Below, piece by piece: positions 60,918 through 64,000 of a stretch of DNA of 64,000 nucleotides (its first letter is position 1; every line of letters begins with the position of its first letter). The notes beneath the pieces are model-generated. The model was given only the letters and a program-made list of their open reading frames with translations. It ran no database searches and was not told the origin of the DNA. The stretch is from the NCBI GenBank assembly GCA_035353615.1, contig DAOPZY010000001.1, forward strand, positions 124,001 through 188,000, read 5' to 3'. Both the position numbers and the translations under genes were made by a program. The DNA is from CAXXOK01 sp035353615. Lineage in GTDB: Bacteria; Bacillota; Clostridia; Christensenellales; Aristaeellaceae.

Positions 60918-61928
60918 GTGAAGAAATTCGCCTACCTGTCCGCGCGGGTGGCGGCGGCGCTGGTCGGCCTGTTGCTGGCGGCGGCGGCGGGCGGCGCGGC
61001 GGTTGTCTGGCTTGGGTACCGGCACGGTTACCTGCGCGCGTCGCTATGGTGGGGCGTCGCCCTGCTGGCGGTCACGGTCGGGCTGGGTCTGTGGATCCTT
61101 TGCGCCGTTGCGCGGCCCTACCGTGAAGCGGTTCGGCTTCAAAAGGCGTTCTTAGCCGAGCAGATTTACAATGAGCTTTTTCAGCAAAGCGTATACCTGA
61201 CCCCGGAAATACAGCAGGTGCTGGAACGGTTCCGCTACCTGCTCAGCAAGCAGGAAGTGGTCAGCCTGTCCAAAAAGCAGGCCGAATATCTTGCCCTGCA
61301 AAACCAGATTAACCCGCATTTTTTGTACAATACGCTGGAGGCGATCCGCGGCGACGCGCTGGACGCGGGGCAGGATGGCATCGCCAAAACCGCGGAAGCG
61401 CTGGCCACCTATTTCCGGTACACCATTACCGAAATGGGCGATCTGGTTACGGTGGAAGATGAACTTAACAACATCGACAGTTATTTTACCATCCAGCGCT
61501 ACCGCTTTGACGATAAGCTCAAAATCAGCGTCGTGGCGGAGGAGGAGAGCGTATACCGCTGCCAGATTCCCAAGCTGACGTTTCAGCCCATTGTGGAAAA
61601 CGCGATCTTTCACGGGCTGGAAAGCAAGAGCGGCGACGGGCTGATTACCATCCGGCTGGAAGCGACGCAGTCCCGCATCCTCATCAGCATCAAGGATAAC
61701 GGCGTAGGCATGTCCCAGGAGGATGTGAACCGGATCAACGAGAAGCTGGAAAAGGTCAAGGTCAGCTACATCAGCGATGAAAAACACGCGCGCGGCGGCA
61801 TCGCCCTGCGCAATGTGGCGCAGCGGATCAAGCTGCTGTTTGGCGAGGAATACGGTTTGCAACTGTACAGCACCCTGGGGGTGGGCACGGAGGTTGTGAT
61901 TAACCTGCCCCGGATGACGCAGGGCTAG
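60918..61928 (+). CDS. LytS/YesM-family histidine kinase with minimal membrane part
   Basis: 336 residues. Two membrane helices (about 9-33 and 43-65) are joined by a loop of only about ten residues, so there is almost no extracellular sensor. A coiled coil (about 65-130) leads to the His_kinase motif QNQINPHFLYNTLEAIRGD (H134), the N box FQPIVENAIFHGLE and the G box NGVGMS. YesM-type kinases normally carry a large extracellular domain, so input probably comes from a partner membrane protein or from the downstream pseudo-ABC protein. Start: GTG at 60918, 10 nt after AAGGGG; the frame also allows a GTG two codons earlier and a TTG at 60888. The RR stop and this start are 26 nt apart. Confidence 0.85.
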   Translation: MKKFAYLSARVAAALVGLLLAAAAGGAAVVWLGYRHGYLRASLWWGVALLAVTVGLGLWILCAVARPYREAVRLQKAFLAEQIYNELFQQSVYLTPEIQQVLERFRYLLSKQEVVSLSKKQAEYLALQNQINPHFLYNTLEAIRGDALDAGQDGIAKTAEALATYFRYTITEMGDLVTVEDELNNIDSYFTIQRYRFDDKLKISVVAEEESVYRCQIPKLTFQPIVENAIFHGLESKSGDGLITIRLEATQSRILISIKDNGVGMSQEDVNRINEKLEKVKVSYISDEKHARGGIALRNVAQRIKLLFGEEYGLQLYSTLGVGTEVVINLPRMTQG

Positions 61929-61943
61929 AAGGGCGACGAGATT

Positions 61944-63368
61944 TTGAAAACGGAGCGTTTGCGCATTGAAAACGGCAGGGTGGACGCCGGAGCTTACGGC
62001 TCGCTGAACGGCGTCTATCTTCGTTTGGTCGCGGGGCAAACGCTGGCGGTTGTGTTCGCCAACCTGCACGAAAAGGAAACGTTCATCCGCGCCATGCGCG
62101 GCGACGAGGCGTTTTCGCAGGGCCGCATCGATCTGGACGACGCGCCTGTCGCCCATCCGCTGCAAATCCGCGAAGGGGTTCACGTGATTCACAAGGCCAG
62201 CGCGCTCATGACTCAGTTAAGCATTCTGGAAAACGTGTTCTACCAGAACCTTTCCACCTTTGTGTTTCAAAAGCAGACCTATCGGGAAATCCTCAGCGAC
62301 GTGATGGAGGAGTTCGCCATCCCGGTGGACCCCGACACGCCCGTCGCGCGGCTGACCCATGCCGAAACCATCTGGATTGAACTGCTCAAAGCCTATGTCA
62401 TGAAGCGCCACGTGATTGTGCTGGCCGATATTTCCTACTACCTGACAGGAGTGGAAATGGAAGCCATGTTTGCCATGGTGCAAAAAATGAAGGAGCGCGG
62501 GTACGCCTTCATCCTGATTGACAGCGTTCGCAGCTTGCTGATGGAGCACGCCGATTGGTTTTGCTTTATCCGGCAGGGGCGAACAGGCGGCTTTTTTGCC
62601 CCCGCGGAGCTGAACGAGGAGGTTTTTCGGCGCATCCTGTGGCAGGATGCGGAGCGGATGTCCGTGCCGGCCGGCAACCAGCGTTATTACCAGAAAAGCC
62701 CGGCCGACTGCGCGCGGCTTACGTTTGCCAACGTAAGCTTCGGAACGCTTCACGGGCTGAATTTCGAGGTGTATCGGGGCAAGCTGCTCAAACTGATCTA
62801 CCTTGAGGAAAAAGACGGCGACGCGCTGCTGACGGTGCTCCGGGGAGAACAGGCGCCTGCCGAGGGGCGCGTGATGCTTTCCGGGCGCGCATACCGGCCT
62901 AAAGGGGTCAGCGGCGCACAAAAGCAGGGGTTGTGCTTTATTGAGGATAATCCTGTCGAAAATCTGCTGATCCCGCAAATGAGCGTATTGGATAACCTCG
63001 GGCTTGCGCTGTGGCGCAAATCCAAGTGGCTGTGGCTGCGCAGGCAGGAGCAGCGAAGCCTGCGCCAAACCCTCGCGGAAACCTGCGGGGAGGACCTTTG
63101 GGAAATTCCTGTTGAAATGCTGACCCCGGTTCAGGCTCAAAAGCTGGTATACGGCAAATGGCTGGTGTTTAACCCGGCGGCGGTGGTATGCGTCAACCCC
63201 TTTACGGGCATGGATTATCAGGTGGACAGCGTTACCGAGTCGATGCTCCAGCGGATTCTCGCCAAAGGCATTGCCGTGCTGATTGTGGCAAGCTATCTAC
63301 CCGCGATGGCAACGCAGGGGGAGACGCTCTATCTGGTGGAGGGTCGCCTGACCGACCGTGAGCCGTGA
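61944..63368 (+). CDS. Degenerate double ABC-ATPase (RbsA-like) without catalytic motifs
   Basis: 474 residues, two halves that each align with an ABC ATPase of the RbsA/MglA type. Where half 1 should have GENGAGKST it has FANLHEKET (residues 38-46); the signature LSxGQ is LTHAE (137-141), Walker B ends in LAD (160-162) and the H-loop histidine is S194. Half 2 has YLEEKDGDA (286-294), LTPVQ (393-397) and VNP (417-419) at the same places. Family landmarks around them are kept (SILENVF, then VEMEAMFAMVQKMKERGYAF, and KWLVFNPAAVV in half 2). So the fold should be intact but ATP hydrolysis lost. TTG start, weak AAGGG site. No permease or sugar-binding gene is adjacent; the kinase lies 15 nt upstream. 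Confidence 0.82.
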   Translation: MKTERLRIENGRVDAGAYGSLNGVYLRLVAGQTLAVVFANLHEKETFIRAMRGDEAFSQGRIDLDDAPVAHPLQIREGVHVIHKASALMTQLSILENVFYQNLSTFVFQKQTYREILSDVMEEFAIPVDPDTPVARLTHAETIWIELLKAYVMKRHVIVLADISYYLTGVEMEAMFAMVQKMKERGYAFILIDSVRSLLMEHADWFCFIRQGRTGGFFAPAELNEEVFRRILWQDAERMSVPAGNQRYYQKSPADCARLTFANVSFGTLHGLNFEVYRGKLLKLIYLEEKDGDALLTVLRGEQAPAEGRVMLSGRAYRPKGVSGAQKQGLCFIEDNPVENLLIPQMSVLDNLGLALWRKSKWLWLRRQEQRSLRQTLAETCGEDLWEIPVEMLTPVQAQKLVYGKWLVFNPAAVVCVNPFTGMDYQVDSVTESMLQRILAKGIAVLIVASYLPAMATQGETLYLVEGRLTDREP

Positions 63369-63460
63369 GGCGCAATCCGTTTTTCGGCGCTGAAAACAGT
63401 TCCGCGCTCAAACCCGTTCTACGCCTGAATCTTACGCCGCGCATTGCGGATCGATGCCAG

Positions 63461-64000
63461 TTACTGCTTCGAAGCGGCGGCTTCCGCATCGCCCGCGCTC
63501 AGCACGCCCGTGATTTCCAGCGCGGTAACATCCGCGGCGCTTTCCGGTTCGCCGTTAAAATATACGCACACGCTCAGCCCATCGGCCGGTTGTTGAACAA
63601 GCTGTGTTTGCGCGTTGAGCATTATCCGGTGCGCGACGCCCTGATCGTCCGTTAGCACAAAGCCATCCTCCGCCACCTTGCTAGCCACGCCTTCCAAAAC
63701 CGGCACTACCGTTTGCAACGCTTCAATCTGCGGCGGCATGCTCAGCGCCATGATCCCGCTGTAATAAACGGTAATTGGCACATTCAGGAATACGGGCGCA
63801 AGCTGCGCGTCCGTATGCACCATCACGGTGCCCAGCACAGAATCCCCCTTGACCACATAGCCGTTTTGGAGAATTTCGCTCACCGTTCCCTTCACCCAGT
63901 AGCACTCCACCGTGTCGGCGGTCGCCTGCGGGGGGTTGTCCCCGGTCATCGCCCCGCTGTAGCGCACAAACACATATTGACCAACCGCCATACTCGCTTT
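63461..64000 (-). CDS. Two-repeat beta-rich protein, possibly partial
   Basis: At least 176 residues. An ATG at 63991 is the first possible start, but the frame stays open to the window end, so the protein may continue upstream. Two similar halves are seen (VKGTVSEILQNGYVVKGDSV and VEGVASKVAEDGFVLTDDQG), each followed by a strand pair ending ALQTV or ALEITGV; they look like small OB-like or DUF5666-type beta domains. No signal peptide is visible in the window. Convergent with the pseudo-ABC gene. Confidence 0.55.
   Translation of the reverse strand, partial: KASMAVGQYVFVRYSGAMTGDNPPQATADTVECYWVKGTVSEILQNGYVVKGDSVLGTVMVHTDAQLAPVFLNVPITVYYSGIMALSMPPQIEALQTVVPVLEGVASKVAEDGFVLTDDQGVAHRIMLNAQTQLVQQPADGLSVCVYFNGEPESAADVTALEITGVLSAGDAEAAASKQ

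Overview
The window reads as chromosomal DNA of a Bacillota bacterium of class Clostridia with fairly high GC. The signs are strong AGGAGG-type ribosome sites with ATG, GTG and TTG starts, sigma-A-like promoters, a DUF512/Der gene pair, a maf-mreBCD-mrdA-minD-rodA cluster, a fused gamma-alpha 2-oxoacid:ferredoxin oxidoreductase, GapN, rubrerythrin and a YesM/YesN-type two-component system. The class is well supported by gene content. The order (for example Christensenellales or a relative) is a guess. No tRNA, rRNA, CRISPR array, intact insertion sequence or prophage was recognised.

Layout. 1-9 kb: the end of a membrane/zinc-ribbon protein, a membrane protein, a large orphan coiled-coil protein, a secreted SH3/peptidoglycan-binding protein with a degenerate L,D-transpeptidase-like end, then the DUF512 radical SAM protein and Der GTPase. 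9.3-17.6 kb: a shape operon (maf, mreB, mreC, mreD, mrdA, minD, rodA). 18-26 kb: a five-repeat SH3 protein, an esterase/TlyA pair, a large GT-C-like membrane protein and an S41 protease. 26-31 kb: GapN, KorAB and rubrerythrin, a ferredoxin/redox block. 31-41.4 kb: a mannose-glycan locus. Two lplB/ytcP-type permeases, a solute-binding protein and a GH38 alpha-mannosidase are read leftwards; a GntR/LacI-type regulator, a GH125 alpha-mannosidase and a serine hydrolase are read rightwards. 42-56 kb: an accessory region of secreted or orphan proteins (membrane-anchored lipase, XRE-type regulator, WG-repeat protein, a new repeated extracellular domain, ATC-hydrolase-like protein, methyltransferase, leucine-rich repeat protein). 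56.6-59 kb: rqcH and a GNAT acetyltransferase. 59.2-63.4 kb: AraC-type response regulator, a histidine kinase with almost no extracellular part, and a duplicated ABC-ATPase homologue that has lost its catalytic motifs.

The strongest candidates for something undescribed are: (1) the 59.2-63.4 kb operon, in which a catalytically dead RbsA-like double ABC protein is coupled to a sensor-poor kinase and an AraC response regulator; (2) a dispersed intergenic repeat of about 180 bp with four copies in the first 20 kb, three with a hairpin or terminator directly after the core; (3) the XRE-type regulator with a 28-nt near-palindrome between two divergent promoters, next to secreted proteins sharing a repeated extracellular domain. 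All functional statements rest on reading motifs and context; no database search was run.
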